Shown here: piece after piece, positions 1-7,446 of the stretch
Layout: each line of letters begins with the position of its first letter
How positions within the stretch are numbered: position 1 is the first letter of the stretch
NCBI GenBank assembly: GCA_001803565.1
Contig: MHDQ01000001.1
Location: 1 to 20,355, forward strand
DNA length: 20,355 nt
DNA from: Nitrospinae bacterium RIFCSPLOWO2_12_FULL_45_22
GTDB lineage: Bacteria > 2-12-FULL-45-22
Direction: 5' to 3'
The notes under the pieces: model-generated
Databases searched by the model: none
What the model was told of the DNA's origin: nothing
What the model saw: only the letters and a program-made list of their open reading frames with translations
Made by a program: the position numbers and the translations under genes

Positions 1-4
1 AGGG

Positions 5-21
5 TTTGTCAAGTTGACAAA
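5..21. promoter_or_regulatory. 17-bp palindrome overlapping the -35 box
   Basis: TTTGTCAA (5-12) and TTGACAAA (14-21) form a perfect 8-bp inverted repeat around a single G. The right half contains the whole -35 box, so a dimeric regulator bound here would block RNA polymerase. It may alternatively be the end of a repeat that starts before the window. No regulator gene is adjacent. Confidence 0.5.
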
Positions 22-42
22 GTAAATAAGCCCGCCTATACT
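14..42 (+). promoter_or_regulatory. sigma70-type promoter of the menaquinone operon
   Basis: A perfect -35 box TTGACA (14-19) and a -10 box TATACT (37-42, five of six consensus bases) are separated by exactly 17 nt. Transcription would start near 49, giving a leader of about 78 nt before the first gene at 127. No rho-independent hairpin or recognised riboswitch was seen in the leader. Seen directly in sequence; activity is inferred. Confidence 0.75.
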
Positions 43-126
43 GATTGGGTCACAATAAAGGAAGCTGGGTAGATAATGCTCCTGCGTCTTATCATAAATA
101 AGGATAGAGGCTAGATTATAATTCAT

Positions 127-1572
127 ATGGGGTATGGACACTTAGCAGAGTTTGTGGCTTGCCTGGAACGAGCTGGTGAACTGAAGCGGATCAAGGTGGA
201 GACCGACTCGTATTTAGAGATCAGTCAAATTACTGATCGGGTATGTAAGAGCCGGGGGCCTGCATTGTTGTTTGAACGGGTTAAAGGGTTCAATATGCCG
301 GTGCTAACCAATACTTTTGGGTCTTATAAGCGGATGTCCCTTGCGCTGGGTGTGAATGACCTGGAGGAAGTGAGTAAAAAAATAGAATCCCTCTTAGAGA
401 TGGGAATCCCTCAGGGCCTCATCCAGAAGCTCCGCTTGATACCTAAATATGCCCGCCTAATGGGCTATATACCAGAGGTAGTTAAGAAAGGGTCTTGCCA
501 GGAAGTAATTTATCAAAATGATGCTTCGTTTGGCCGGCTGCCCATATTACAATACTGGCCTAAAGATGGCGGACGCTACTTAACCGCTACCCAGGTATTT
601 ACTAAAAACCTGGAGGATGGCAGGCGTAATGTAGGGATGTACCGGATGCAAGTCTATGACGATCATCGGACAGGGCTCCATTGCCATATCCATCATGATG
701 GATATAGGGTATTCAGGCAATACCAGGAGGCCCAGACGAATATGGAAGTAGCAATAGCTTTGGGGGGTGATCCCGCGGTTACTTACGCGGCTAGTGCCCC
801 TATGCCCTGGGGAATGGATGAGCTATTGCTAGCGGGGTTTCTTAGAGGTAAGAAGGTAGAGCTGGTAAAATGCAAGACAATAGATTTAGAAGTGCCGGGC
901 AATGCTGAGATAATACTGGAGGGTTATGTAGACCCAGGAGAGATGGCTGAAGAAGGTCCTTTTGGTGACCATACGGGGTATTACTCACCACCCGACTATT
1001 ATCCGGTCTTCCATCTGACCTGTATAACCCACCGACAAAACCCTATCTTCCCAGCTATTTTGGTAGGGAAACCCCCGATGGAAGATGCCTTTTTAGGCAA
1101 AGCTACTGAGAGAATCTTCCTACCCCTTATCAGAAGCCAGGTACCAGAGATTATTGATCTGAACCTTCCAGTAGAAGGCGGGTTCCATAACCTGGCGATT
1201 GTTTCTATCAAAAAAGAATACCCTTTTCATGCCCGTAAAGTTATGCATAGCTTATGGGGTTTAGGTCAGTTGATGTTTCTCAAGGTTATTATTATAGTAG
1301 ATGAAGATGTGGATGTGCATAACTGGTCAGAGGTGATCTGGAAAGTAGGGAACAGTATTGATCCTAAGCGGGATATTTGTTTTGCTGATGGGCCAGTAGA
1401 TGTGCTGGATCATGCCTCTTATCTACCTATGGTGGGTTCTAAGATGGGGATTGATGCTACCAAGAAATGGCGTGAGGAAGGGTATGACCGGGTCTGGCCA
1501 GAAGAGGCCCGCATGAGTCCGGAGATAGTCCAACTGGTAGAGAAAAGGTGGAAGGAATATGGGCTGGGATAA
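127..1572 (+). CDS. mqnL: UbiD-family decarboxylase, probably menaquinone (futalosine pathway) decarboxylase
   Basis: A 481-aa protein of the UbiD family, whose members use prenylated FMN for reversible decarboxylation of aromatic or unsaturated acids. The N-terminus (GYGHLAEFVACLERAGELKRI) is typical of family starts. The catalytic region is intact: Arg173 in a VGMYRMQVYD-type segment, then EGPFGDHTGYY with Glu276 and Asp281, the R-E-D/E triad expected of UbiD enzymes. It overlaps the following UbiA-type prenyltransferase by 14 nt, and an MqnE gene follows, so the substrate is most likely 1,4-dihydroxy-6-naphthoate or its prenylated form in menaquinone synthesis. The enzyme is cytoplasmic and needs a UbiX-made cofactor; no ubiX is in the window. 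The Shine-Dalgarno is weak (AGAGG about 16 nt upstream). A ubiquinone or other aromatic decarboxylase role is possible but unlikely with this neighbourhood. Confidence 0.88.
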   Translation: MGYGHLAEFVACLERAGELKRIKVETDSYLEISQITDRVCKSRGPALLFERVKGFNMPVLTNTFGSYKRMSLALGVNDLEEVSKKIESLLEMGIPQGLIQKLRLIPKYARLMGYIPEVVKKGSCQEVIYQNDASFGRLPILQYWPKDGGRYLTATQVFTKNLEDGRRNVGMYRMQVYDDHRTGLHCHIHHDGYRVFRQYQEAQTNMEVAIALGGDPAVTYAASAPMPWGMDELLLAGFLRGKKVELVKCKTIDLEVPGNAEIILEGYVDPGEMAEEGPFGDHTGYYSPPDYYPVFHLTCITHRQNPIFPAILVGKPPMEDAFLGKATERIFLPLIRSQVPEIIDLNLPVEGGFHNLAIVSIKKEYPFHARKVMHSLWGLGQLMFLKVIIIVDEDVDVHNWSEVIWKVGNSIDPKRDICFADGPVDVLDHASYLPMVGSKMGIDATKKWREEGYDRVWPEEARMSPEIVQLVEKRWKEYGLG

Positions 1573-2410
1573 GCTAAAGGTTATTCTACAGGATATAAAA
1601 TTCCAGCATAGTATCTTTGCCTTACCGTTCGCCTTAATGAGTGCCTTTTTAGCCGCTCAGGGCATCCCTCCTCTGAATAAACTCCTCTGGATATTAGTGG
1701 CCATGGTATCGGCCCGAAGTAGTGCCATGGCCTTTAATCGGATGGTAGACTTTAAGTATGACCGGCTAAATCCCCGCACCCAGGCCTGGGCCTTACCTGC
1801 TGGCCAGATAAATCTATGGCAGTACGGGTTATTTTTAGCCCTAAACCTGGGGCTTTTCTTTTTTGCCTGTTACTCGCTTAATAGCCTGGCCTTTTACCTC
1901 GCCCCAGTGGCTATTGCTATAATCTTTTTCTACTCCTTTACTAAGCGCCTTACCTATTTGAACCATTTATTCCTGGGCCTGGCCCTTGGTATAGCTCCAG
2001 TTGGGGCCTGGATCGCCATAAGAGAAGAGCTATCCATAGAAGCCCTATTGCTCTCTGGCGCTGTACTGTTCTGGGTGGCAGGGTTTGATATTTTATATGC
2101 CTGTCAGGATGTAATATTTGATCGGCAGCAAGGGCTATATTCCTGCCCAGCCAGGTTTGGCATTGCGGAGGCCCTGGTATTTGCCCGAAGGCTGCATACC
2201 GGGATGATTATCCTACTCTTGCTGTTAGTTATAGTATCTCCTTTAAAATACCTATATCTGACCGGGGTATTACTGGTAGCTATTATGCTTGGCTATGAAC
2301 ATTCCTTAGTGAAACCCCATGATCTCTCCCGCTTAAATACCGCCTTTTTTACCCTGAATGGTGCCGTCAGTCTGGTCCTTATGGTCTTTACGATCATGGA
2401 GTTATTATGA
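1559..2410 (+). CDS. mqnP: UbiA-family prenyltransferase, probably MqnP
   Basis: A 283-aa integral membrane protein with about eight to nine hydrophobic helices. It carries the two Asp-rich motifs of UbiA prenyltransferases: N60-x3-D64-x3-D68 (NRMVDFKYDRLNPRT) and D184-x3-D188 (YACQDVIFDRQQG), which bind Mg2+ and the polyprenyl diphosphate. It starts inside the end of the UbiD gene and its ATGA overlaps the start of mqnE, so all three are translationally coupled. Family knowledge and context point to prenylation of the naphthoate or hydroxyaryl intermediate of menaquinone synthesis at the inner membrane. A 4-hydroxybenzoate prenyltransferase for ubiquinone is the alternative; the futalosine context argues against it. 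Confidence 0.9.
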   Translation: MGWDKLKVILQDIKFQHSIFALPFALMSAFLAAQGIPPLNKLLWILVAMVSARSSAMAFNRMVDFKYDRLNPRTQAWALPAGQINLWQYGLFLALNLGLFFFACYSLNSLAFYLAPVAIAIIFFYSFTKRLTYLNHLFLGLALGIAPVGAWIAIREELSIEALLLSGAVLFWVAGFDILYACQDVIFDRQQGLYSCPARFGIAEALVFARRLHTGMIILLLLLVIVSPLKYLYLTGVLLVAIMLGYEHSLVKPHDLSRLNTAFFTLNGAVSLVLMVFTIMELL

Positions 2411-3516
2411 GCACAGAAATCAACTTTTCGGATGCGGCATTAAAGACGATGGAAGAAAAGATAAGAGCGGGTGAACGTCTCTCTTTTGCTGATGGGTTGA
2501 CCCTTTTCCAGTCGCACGATCTGCTGGGAATCGGCTATTTAGCCAATATAGTGCGGGAGAGGTTCAATGATAACCGGACCTATTTCATCTACAACCGCCA
2601 TATTAACTATAGCAACACCTGTGAGAACCGGTGCTATTTCTGTGCCTTTAGCCGCGACAGAGCCGAGCCTGGGGCCTTTACCCTGAGTTTGGCTGAGGTC
2701 TTAGAAAAGGCTTCACAGGTTGCCAAAGAGCCAATAACAGAGTTTCATATTGTGGGGGGACTTAATCCTGACCTGCCTTTCTCCTATTATCTGGACATGT
2801 TACGTGAGCTAAAAAAACTTTACCCGCAGGTTCATCTCCAGGCCTTCACGGCTGTCGAGGTGGATTATTTTTCTCGGATAGCTGGTTTGTCGCTGGAAGA
2901 TACCTTGAAGGAGCTAGCCACCGCCGGGTTAGGTTCTCTGCCTGGGGGCGGTGCCGAGGTCTTTAGCCCCCGGGTCAGGCAAGCCTTATGCCCGAAGAAG
3001 ATATCGGGAGAGAGGTGGCTGGAGGTGATGCAAGCGGCTCACCATCTGGGTATTAAAAGCAATGCCACTATGCTCTATGGTCATATTGAAACTCCGGAAG
3101 AGCGGATTGACCACTTGATGAAGCTACGAGAGCTGCAGGATAAGACCCAGGGCTTTATGACCTTTATCCCCCTGGCCTTCCATCCACAAAATACTCAATT
3201 GGCTCATCTGCCTCCTACCACTGGGTTTCTGGATTTGAAGACCCTGGCTATCAGCCGCTTGATGCTGGATAATTTCCCTCATATCAAGGCCTTCTGGATC
3301 ATGTTAGGATTAAAATTAGCCCAGCTCTCCCTTAGCTTTGGCGTAGATGACCTGGATGGGACGGTAATAGAAGAGAAGATTACCCATGCTGCCGGTGCCC
3401 AGACCGCGCAGGGTGTGAGCCAGCAAGAACTGATCCAGGTGATCGAAGAAGCAGGTCGTATCCCGGTAGAGCGAGATACCGTCTATAATCTTATCCCAAA
3501 AACCAGCAGTAGGTGA
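2407..3516 (+). CDS. mqnE: Aminofutalosine synthase MqnE (radical SAM)
   Basis: A 369-aa radical SAM enzyme. The [4Fe-4S] motif CxxxCxxC is at Cys72, Cys76 and Cys79 (CENRCYFC). The segment SLPGGGAEVFSPRVR is typical of MqnE and the related MqnC and CofH. In the futalosine pathway MqnE joins the chorismate-derived 3-[(1-carboxyvinyl)oxy]benzoate to SAM-derived adenosyl radical, giving aminofutalosine. The start ATG overlaps the stop of the prenyltransferase by 4 nt. It is the last gene of the operon; a repeat-filled spacer follows. MqnC (dehypoxanthine futalosine cyclase) is the closest alternative, but length and the GGGAEVF segment favour MqnE. mqnA, mqnB, mqnC and mqnD are not in the window. 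Confidence 0.9.
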   Translation: MSTEINFSDAALKTMEEKIRAGERLSFADGLTLFQSHDLLGIGYLANIVRERFNDNRTYFIYNRHINYSNTCENRCYFCAFSRDRAEPGAFTLSLAEVLEKASQVAKEPITEFHIVGGLNPDLPFSYYLDMLRELKKLYPQVHLQAFTAVEVDYFSRIAGLSLEDTLKELATAGLGSLPGGGAEVFSPRVRQALCPKKISGERWLEVMQAAHHLGIKSNATMLYGHIETPEERIDHLMKLRELQDKTQGFMTFIPLAFHPQNTQLAHLPPTTGFLDLKTLAISRLMLDNFPHIKAFWIMLGLKLAQLSLSFGVDDLDGTVIEEKITHAAGAQTAQGVSQQELIQVIEEAGRIPVERDTVYNLIPKTSSR

Positions 3517-3592
3517 AACACAAATCTTCACTTACCTTTTTCTCAAAAAAAAAGACAACCAGGAGGAAAGCAAAGAGTTTTTGGCATCCTTC

Positions 3593-3757
3593 AAAAGTAG
3601 TTAACAATTTGACAAAAGGAAAATAGTTTTTTAACCCTTCACCGCAGAGAGCGCAGAGCCCACGGAGAGGCTAAAGAGTAGTTTTCTCTGCGATCTCTGC
3701 GTGCTCTGTGGTAAATTAGTAAAATGATTTTATTGACTAAAAGTGTTAACTACTTTT
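3593..3757. repeat. 165-bp MITE-like element with nested inverted repeats
   Basis: The ends are a perfect 14-bp inverted repeat, AAAAGTAGTTAACA (3593-3606) and its complement (3744-3757). Inside lies a second, imperfect inverted repeat: 3641-3669 (starting ACCGCAGAGAGCGCAGAG) against 3686-3712 (ending GTGCTCTGTGGT). There is no coding capacity. The inner arm resembles the 3' end of prmC at 7091-7113, so this family appears at least twice in the window. The shape fits a non-autonomous mobile element; no transposase is present to confirm it. Confidence 0.6.
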
Positions 3758-3789
3758 TGGCCGAAGTGAATGAGGCTGAGTTTTTGTAT

Positions 3790-3819
3790 TTGAAAAATGG
3801 GTCACTTGTAAGTTATATT
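3790..3819 (+). promoter_or_regulatory. Putative rpmE promoter
   Basis: TTGAAA (3790-3795) and TATATT (3814-3819) lie 18 nt apart, about 45 nt ahead of the rpmE start, just right of the MITE-like element. A strong ribosome binding site, GGAGGAGGG (3846-3854), follows. A reasonable sigma70-type match in an AT-rich stretch; not proven. Confidence 0.5.
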
Positions 3820-3863
3820 AATAATATCTGATAGGCATTTCTGTTGGAGGAGGGACTAGATAG

Positions 3864-4121
3864 ATGAAAGCGGGAATTCATCCTGAATATTTTGATACTA
3901 CTATAGTCTGTGCCTGTGGTGAGGCTATCCAAACCCGGTCTACCAAAAAAGACTACCGGGTGGAAATATGTTCCAAGTGTCATCCCTTTTTTACTGGGAA
4001 ACAGAAGCTAATAGACTCTGCGGGACGGGTGGAGCGCTTTAGGAAAAAATATAGCAGGCGGGAGAAAGGCAAGGAGGCAGTCGTAGGGAGTGAGGAGCAA
4101 GGAGTGGGGAGTAAGGAGTGA
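3864..4121 (+). CDS. rpmE: 50S ribosomal protein L31 with repeat-encoded C-terminal tail
   Basis: The N-terminal 66 residues are a complete zinc-type L31: [10 protein letters not shown] start, Cys16 and Cys18 (CAC), Cys36 and Cys39 (CSKC), then HPFFTGKQ and [11 protein letters not shown]31 bridges the two ribosomal subunits in the 70S particle. Family members usually have about 65-75 residues; this one has 85. The last dozen or so residues ([11 protein letters not shown]) are read from a 14-bp tandem repeat (4087-4120), and the stop codon lies in the last partial unit, so the tail looks like recent repeat-derived extension rather than a conserved domain. The strong GGAGGAGGG site sets the start. 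It begins the rpmE-thyX-prfA-prmC-murA string. Confidence 0.95.
   Translation: MKAGIHPEYFDTTIVCACGEAIQTRSTKKDYRVEICSKCHPFFTGKQKLIDSAGRVERFRKKYSRREKGKEAVVGSEEQGVGSKE
4087..4120 (+). repeat. 14-bp tandem repeat at the 3' end of rpmE
   Basis: Unit 1 is GGAGTGAGGAGCAA (4087-4100), unit 2 is GGAGTGGGGAGTAA (4101-4114), and a partial third copy GGAGTG (4115-4120) completes it. The array encodes the end of L31 and supplies its TGA. It also provides the GGAG purines that precede thyX. Confidence 0.8.
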
Positions 4122-4133
4122 TTTAGGTTTTAT

Positions 4134-4835
4134 ATGAAGGTTATACTTTTACAAGCTACCCCTGACCCATTAAAGGCAGTAGCAAAGGCTGCCAGGCTCT
4201 GTTACTCGAGTTCGAACATAATGGATCTGGTCAATACCGATAGTGCCGAGGAGGAGGCTGAGCTGGTTGCCAGGATCGTTTCTTTAGGGCATCATTCAGT
4301 ATTGGAGCATGCCAGCTTTACTTTTGGTATTGAGGGTATCTCAAGGGTCACTTCCCATCAGCTTGTGCGGCACCGTATTGCTTCTTATTCCCAGCAGAGT
4401 CAAAGATATGTGAAACAAAAAGGGCAATTCCCTTATCTTATACCACCCACTATCCAAAATAATCCAGGGCTCAGGATAGAGTATGAAAAAATGATGGGTA
4501 CCATTCAGCAGCTTTACGATAAGTGCATATCCCAGGATATACCGGCAGAAGATGCCCGGTATCTATTGCCTAATGCCTGTGAAACTAAGGTCATAACCAC
4601 TATGAATGCCAGGGAATTAAGGCACTTTTTCCGGCTGCGGTGTTGCCGTCGTGCCCAATGGGAGATTAGGGAGATGGCGAAGCAGATGCTGAGGCTGGTG
4701 ATAGAAAAAGCCCAGGCATTGTTTCAAGGCGCTGGGCCAATATGCCTGGTCGGGCCGTGTCCAGAAGGCTCATTAGGCTGCGGTAACCCCGAAGAAGTCC
4801 GCATAGAATTCCGCTATTTATTAGATAAATACTAA
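4134..4835 (+). CDS. thyX: Flavin-dependent thymidylate synthase ThyX
   Basis: A 233-aa protein that makes dTMP from dUMP with FAD, NADPH and methylene-tetrahydrofolate. The signature RHR-x7-S is present as Arg79-His80-Arg81 and Ser89 (RHRIASYSQQSQRY). The His-rich segment GHHSVLEHASFTF lies ahead of it and the C-terminal RELRHFFRLRCCRRAQWEIR region is typical. Length is normal for the family. It starts 12 nt after rpmE with no strong ribosome binding site of its own beyond the GGAG of the tandem repeat, so it is probably co-transcribed. Presence of ThyX suggests that a classical ThyA is absent, which the window cannot test. Confidence 0.96.
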   Translation: MKVILLQATPDPLKAVAKAARLCYSSSNIMDLVNTDSAEEEAELVARIVSLGHHSVLEHASFTFGIEGISRVTSHQLVRHRIASYSQQSQRYVKQKGQFPYLIPPTIQNNPGLRIEYEKMMGTIQQLYDKCISQDIPAEDARYLLPNACETKVITTMNARELRHFFRLRCCRRAQWEIREMAKQMLRLVIEKAQALFQGAGPICLVGPCPEGSLGCGNPEEVRIEFRYLLDKY

Positions 4836-4956
4836 ATTCGAAATCCTAAATCCTAAACAAATGCGAATGATTAAAATTCAAAACTATAAAATGCTTTGGG
4901 ATTTGGATCTAGGATCTTGATATTGTTTAGGATTTAGTGCTTAGGATTTAGAATTT
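4834..4956. repeat. Inverted-repeat element after thyX
   Basis: The left arm (4834-4860, AAATTCGAAATCCTAAATCC and on) is complementary with small gaps to the right arm (4923-4956, starting TTGTTTAGGATTTAG). The left arm begins inside the thyX stop codon. The 62-nt centre is AT-rich and non-coding. It could fold as a long hairpin and fits a small non-autonomous repeat; no T-run makes it a standard terminator. Confidence 0.6.
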
Positions 4957-5019
4957 GATCCGCTGGGTTGGTATGAGTAAATGTGACAATATTGTGTTAA
5001 TGGGGTGTTAGATTAAGCT

Positions 5020-6090
5020 ATGCTGAATAGATTAGAACAGTTAGAAAAAAGGCACCAGGAATTAACCGAACGGCTGAGCAATCCACAGATTCTTAGCCAG
5101 CAAGGGGAGTATCAGAAACTGGTTAAAGAACATGGAGAACACTCTAAGCTCCTTCAAGTATTTGCGCAATATAAACGAGCATTAGAGGATATTGCTAAAG
5201 ATGAGGTCATTATTAAAGATGAGGCCGAGGACAAGGAGTTGAGGGATTTAGCCCGGCAAGACCAGGAAGAGCTAGAGAAAAAAAGGGTGGAGTTAGAGCA
5301 AAAGATCCGGCTACTATTGATCCCTAAAGACCCCAAAGATGATAAGAATATCATTTTAGAGATAAGGGCTGGCACTGGAGGGGAAGAAGCAGCCCTTTTT
5401 GTCGCTGATTTATTCCGCATGTACGGCAAATATGCCGAGAAAGAGAGATGGAGAGTACAGATGATAAATGCCCATCCTACCGGCATAGGGGGTTTTAAAG
5501 AAGCCATTGCCAGCATTGAAGGTAAAGGGGTTTACAGCAAGCTGAAGCACGAGAGTGGTACCCATCGGGTACAACGCATCCCCAGAACAGAGACCTCTGG
5601 TAGGATCCATACCTCAGCCGTCACAGTAGCGGTATTACCCGAGGCAGAAGAAATTGAAGTAGAGATAAACCCCGAAGATATCCGGGTAGATGTATTCCGC
5701 TCTTCTGGCCCTGGGGGGCAGAGTGTGAATACTACCGATTCCGCCGTACGGATTACCCATATCCCGACGGGAATAGTAGTGAGCTGTCAAGACGAAAAAT
5801 CCCAACACAAGAATAAGGCCAAGGCTATGAAGGTGCTACGGGCCAGGCTGCTGGATAAGCTGGAACAAGAGCAGCAGGCAGAGATCTCGCGGAATAGGAA
5901 AAATCAGATAGGTAGTGGTGATCGTAGTGAAAGGGTTCGTACCTATAACTTTCCCCAAAACCGGCTTACAGATCACCGTATTGGCTTAACCCTGTATAAG
6001 CTAGATTCTATTATGGAAGGAGAACTGGATGAGCTGGTGGAGGCAATGACCTTGTTAGATCAAGAGCATGCCCTGGCCCAGGTAGAGTGA
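5020..6090 (+). CDS. prfA: Peptide chain release factor 1
   Basis: A 356-aa class I release factor that recognises UAA and UAG and triggers hydrolysis of peptidyl-tRNA. The GGQ catalytic motif is at residues 232-234 ([18 protein letters not shown]). The stop-codon recognition tripeptide is P-x-T (residues 188-190, PRT) in [18 protein letters not shown], which marks RF1 rather than RF2 (SPF). The N-terminal third is a charged coiled-coil-like domain. The Gln of GGQ is the target of the methyltransferase encoded next. The ribosome binding site is weak. Length matches the family. Confidence 0.97.
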   Translation: MLNRLEQLEKRHQELTERLSNPQILSQQGEYQKLVKEHGEHSKLLQVFAQYKRALEDIAKDEVIIKDEAEDKELRDLARQDQEELEKKRVELEQKIRLLLIPKDPKDDKNIILEIRAGTGGEEAALFVADLFRMYGKYAEKERWRVQMINAHPTGIGGFKEAIASIEGKGVYSKLKHESGTHRVQRIPRTETSGRIHTSAVTVAVLPEAEEIEVEINPEDIRVDVFRSSGPGGQSVNTTDSAVRITHIPTGIVVSCQDEKSQHKNKAKAMKVLRARLLDKLEQEQQAEISRNRKNQIGSGDRSERVRTYNFPQNRLTDHRIGLTLYKLDSIMEGELDELVEAMTLLDQEHALAQVE

Positions 6091-6172
6091 ACGTCATTAA
6101 TCACCTGTCATTAGTCATTAGGTTAAAGCCTTGTAGCTCTGCATTAACCAATGACTAATGACCAATGATGTC
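6091..6172. repeat. Inverted repeat between prfA and prmC
   Basis: TCATTAGTCATTAGGTTAA (6108-6126) pairs, with one bulged base, with TTAACCAATGACTAATGA (6144-6161). Outer ACGTCATT (6091-6098) is nearly complementary to AATGATGT (6164-6171). The structure begins straight after the prfA stop. It lacks a T-run, so it is more likely a dispersed palindromic repeat or mRNA-stabilising hairpin than a terminator. Confidence 0.6.
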
Positions 6173-6195
6173 GCTTATAGAGGCTTAAGGTCCAA

Positions 6196-7119
6196 ATGGT
6201 TACAAAAGCTAAAAGGGTTAGCTATTCGAAGACGGTTGCTCAGGCATTAAAATGGGCCGTTGCTTACTTGAAAAGAAGAGGGATTACCCAGCCCAACCTG
6301 GATGCTGAGGTTCTCCTGGGCCATACCCTGGCATTAGATAAGTCAGCCCTTTATTTCCAGCTCAACCACCCTATCTCTCCTACTGAATTAGCAACTTTTC
6401 GGCAAAGGATATATCGCCGCAGCCGACACGAGCCAGTAGCCTATATTATCGGCCAGAAAGAGTTCTGGTCCCTGGATTTTTCTGTCGGGCCAGAGGTATT
6501 AATCCCTCGTCCCGAGACCGAATTTTTGGTAGAAGAGACCCTGAAAATTGCCCAGGGTATGGACAAGGGTAATATTAAAATATTAGATATAGGCACTGGT
6601 AGTGGCAATATTGCTATAGCCTTAGCCAGAGAATTGGGCAGTTGTTGGATATTAGCCCTGGATATTTCCTTTAAGGCCTTGCTCCTGGCAATAAACAATA
6701 TCCAGAAACATGAGGTAGAAAAGAGGGTACAGCTTATTGCCAGCGATCTTTTTCAGCCTTTGAAACGAGCCGGCGCTTCCTTCCATATTATCCTATCCAA
6801 CCCACCTTATATTGCTGAGGAAGATTGGGAGTATCTCCCTCCTGATGTAAAGGAATATGAACCGAGGTTAGCCCTGGATGGAGGGGCAAAGGGGGATAGA
6901 TTTTTAAGGCGTATTATCCATGAAGCCCCGGACTATCTCTTGCCAGATGGATTTCTCCTCCTGGAACTGGGCCATAATCAGGCAGAAGCAGTTCAGTCCT
7001 GGGTAGAAAAAGAGCCTCGCCTTGACTGGATCAGCATCATACCTGATTATTCAAGCATCCCTCGAGTAGTGGTTATAAAAAAATTGCCTATTCACCGCGG
7101 AGCGCAGAGAACGCTGTGA
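6196..7119 (+). CDS. prmC: Release factor glutamine methyltransferase PrmC
   Basis: A 307-aa SAM-dependent methyltransferase that N5-methylates the Gln of the GGQ motif in release factors. The SAM-binding motif I is ILDIGTGSGNIAIALA (residues 129-144), and the catalytic NPPY motif is at 202-205 (ILSNPPYIAEEDW). The N-terminal helical substrate domain (about 10-100) with EPVAYIIGQKEFW and VLIPRPETE is typical. AAGG (6187-6190) precedes the ATG by 5 nt. The last ten residues (PIHRGAQRTL) are read from an ACCGCGGAGCGCAGAG repeat like that at 3641, so the true family C-terminus is probably around IKKLP. Placement directly after prfA matches many bacteria. Confidence 0.95.
   Translation: MVTKAKRVSYSKTVAQALKWAVAYLKRRGITQPNLDAEVLLGHTLALDKSALYFQLNHPISPTELATFRQRIYRRSRHEPVAYIIGQKEFWSLDFSVGPEVLIPRPETEFLVEETLKIAQGMDKGNIKILDIGTGSGNIAIALARELGSCWILALDISFKALLLAINNIQKHEVEKRVQLIASDLFQPLKRAGASFHIILSNPPYIAEEDWEYLPPDVKEYEPRLALDGGAKGDRFLRRIIHEAPDYLLPDGFLLLELGHNQAEAVQSWVEKEPRLDWISIIPDYSSIPRVVVIKKLPIHRGAQRTL
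7091..7113. repeat. Repeat relic overlapping the prmC 3' end
   Basis: TTCACCGCGGAGCGCAGAG at 7091-7109, continuing to 7113, closely matches the inner left arm of the element at 3639-3658 (TCACCGCAGAGAGCGCAGAG, one substitution and a 2-nt indel). It is read through by prmC and supplies its last codons just before the TGA at 7117. Confidence 0.6.
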
Positions 7120-7160
7120 TGAAACAACGGAGACGTAACCGTTCACCCGAGTGAGTTTTC

Positions 7161-7424
7161 TTAGCCACCAAGGCACAAAGACACCAGGGAAACGTAAAAC
7201 GCAAAGCTAAAAGTGCAAAGCTGAGGAATAATTACCTTAGTGCTTCATTTCATAAATACAGTTACGTATTATGCCTATTTTTAACCTCTCCTGTATTCCT
7301 GGTTTCCTTATCATAAGCACTTTCTCTCAAATACGTCACCGTAATTATGGATTAGAGCACTTAGTTTTACACTTTGCCTTTTAAGCTTTGAGCTCCTGAG
7401 TGGCTTGGTGCCTTGGTGGCTGAA
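7161..7424. repeat. MITE-like inverted-repeat element upstream of murA
   Basis: The ends carry TTAGCCACCAAGGCAC (7161-7176) and GTGCCTTGGTGGCT (7408-7421), a perfect 14-bp inverted core, with imperfect pairing extending inward for about 50 nt per arm. A related single arm is visible at 9618-9635 (GTGCCTTTTTGTGGCTAA). No coding capacity was seen inside. Confidence 0.6.
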
Positions 7425-7434
7425 TGATTACCAG

Positions 7435-7439
7435 AGGAG
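7435..7439 (+). promoter_or_regulatory. Ribosome binding site that decides the murA start
   Basis: AGGAG (7435-7439, within AGAGGAG) lies 7 nt before TTG at 7447. No other in-frame candidate start in this stretch has a comparable site. Confidence 0.8.
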
Positions 7440-7446
7440 AAATTTC

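Larger units (their letters stand above)
3517..3863. other. Gene-free spacer between mqnE and rpmE
   Basis: This 347-nt stretch holds no credible gene. It contains a run of nine A at 3545-3553, a MITE-like inverted-repeat element (3593-3757) and then the rpmE promoter (3790-3819) and ribosome binding site. No clear intrinsic terminator for the mqn operon was found. Confidence 0.7.
7120..7446. other. Gene-free spacer between prmC and murA with a long imperfect inverted repeat
   Basis: About 327 nt without a credible gene. It is dominated by an inverted repeat whose core is AGCCACCAAGGCAC (7163-7176) and its perfect complement (7408-7421). Weaker complementarity continues inward to about 7225 and 7368 (AAAGC, TAAAAG and GCAAAG blocks). 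This makes a roughly 260-bp MITE-like unit (7161-7424). The right arm ends just before the murA ribosome binding site. Confidence 0.65.

Noticed and set aside
5154-5516. Minus-strand open frame of 120 codons inside prfA
   Set aside because: Ser-rich low-complexity product opposite a fully conserved RF1; no independent evidence.
3593-7424. Possible CRISPR array from the many repeats
   Set aside because: The repeats are dispersed, palindromic and of different families, with no regular spacers and no cas genes.
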